Positions 63,726 to 64,000 of a stretch of 64,000 bases of DNA are shown here, in pieces. The number at the start of each line of letters is the position of its first letter. The stretch's first letter is position 1. The notes beneath the pieces were generated by a model. It was not told where the DNA came from. It saw nothing but the letters and a program-made list of their open reading frames with translations, and did no database searches. Origin of the DNA: Microvirga soli (lineage in GTDB: Bacteria; Pseudomonadota; Alphaproteobacteria; Rhizobiales; Beijerinckiaceae); assembly GCF_016734765.1 (NCBI RefSeq), contig NZ_JAERQE010000004.1:186001-250000 (forward strand), given 5' to 3'. Both the position numbers and the translations under genes were made by a program.

Positions 63726-64000
63726 GCGCTGGCCGCAGGTGCACGTTGCCGCGCGAAGACGACGAAGCCTTCAAGGAATCTCCGAAGCTGATCCTCGATC
63801 TTCTGATCAGTCAGGCTACCGTCCTGATTGAAGACTGTCCCGGCCCGCGACACCATCAGGCGACCGTCAGACCAGAAATCGGCTTTCAAGGTGCGCAGGA
63901 CCGGGAGCCATGCATTCTGGGAAAGAATGGTGCCGAAACCACCGGGAGAGGCGCCGATCACGGCCACAGGCTTGTTTCCAAAAACGCGCTTGATGTCCGC
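63722..64000 (-). CDS. NADPH-dependent FMN reductase, C-terminal part (5' end outside window)
   Basis: Only the last ~92 codons lie in the window; the frame continues past the end. It reads FGNKPVAVIGASPGGFGT and LSQNAWLPVLRTL, a flavodoxin-like motif of the ChrR/YieF and SsuE group, which bind FMN and reduce quinones, chromate or flavin. The C-terminus (LRRFLEGFVVFARQRAPAASA) is normal. The gene is cut by the window border, not by mutation. Convergent with the GNAT gene. Confidence 0.85.
   Translation of the reverse strand, partial: ADIKRVFGNKPVAVIGASPGGFGTILSQNAWLPVLRTLKADFWSDGRLMVSRAGTVFNQDGSLTDQKIEDQLRRFLEGFVVFARQRAPAASA

Overview
The window looks like chromosomal DNA of an alphaproteobacterium of the order Hyphomicrobiales (Rhizobiales), most likely near Microvirga/Methylobacterium/Bosea. 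This rests on high G+C, family content (DivK, EipB/DUF1849, DUF3572, a DinB with an N-terminal zinc ribbon, the pyrB-pyrC'-plsY-dprA cluster, NnrU, MAPEG) and gene order. The taxon is an inference; there is no rRNA or tRNA gene here to anchor it.

Layout. 0-12 kb: the end of a TPR regulator, a MocR-type regulator divergent from an EamA exporter, an MHYT-PAS-GGDEF-EAL cyclic-di-GMP protein, der with a YfgM-like TPR protein, NnrU, and a TRAP transporter dctQM pair without a visible binding protein. 12-20 kb: an ArsC-like reductase, guaA, an RTX-type calcium-binding protein, an RsmB-family methyltransferase, a tiny lipoprotein, a MAPEG protein and guaB. 20-27 kb: an MFS exporter, a dienelactone hydrolase, an L-arabinose/D-galactose 1-dehydrogenase, rlmE-ppx and an aminotransferase. 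27-30 kb: efp divergent from epmA-epmB, a complete EF-P beta-lysylation module apart from EpmC. 30-36 kb: arfB, an AEC transporter, a small conserved protein, then pyrB-pyrC'-plsY-dprA on the minus strand; the pyrC-like gene has lost its metal ligands. 36-51 kb: a VOC gene in AT-richer DNA, aidB, topA, mgtC, parE, a second RTX protein, rnr, a DUF983 gene, a NUDIX gene and rpmG. 51-58 kb: an accessory stretch of small envelope or stress-type genes (Tyr-rich protein, SGNH hydrolase overlapping a lone receiver, SPW protein, zinc-ribbon miniprotein, FUSC exporter) and adenine deaminase. 58-64 kb: a terminator-ended structured RNA candidate, divK, DUF3572, dinB, eipB, a ridA-GDPD-GNAT operon and the end of an FMN reductase gene.

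Several genes have no long reading frame and were read directly from the sequence: rpmG, a 49-residue lipoprotein, a 59-residue zinc-ribbon protein and a 35-residue membrane peptide. Three families of intergenic palindromic repeats are present (two, three and two copies). The most unusual items are the RNA candidate downstream of divK, the paired RTX proteins built from a shared ~75-residue composite unit and lodged among housekeeping genes, the compositional break inside the second RTX gene, the catalytically dead PyrC, the coupled receiver/SGNH pair, and a strong terminator directly upstream of rnr.
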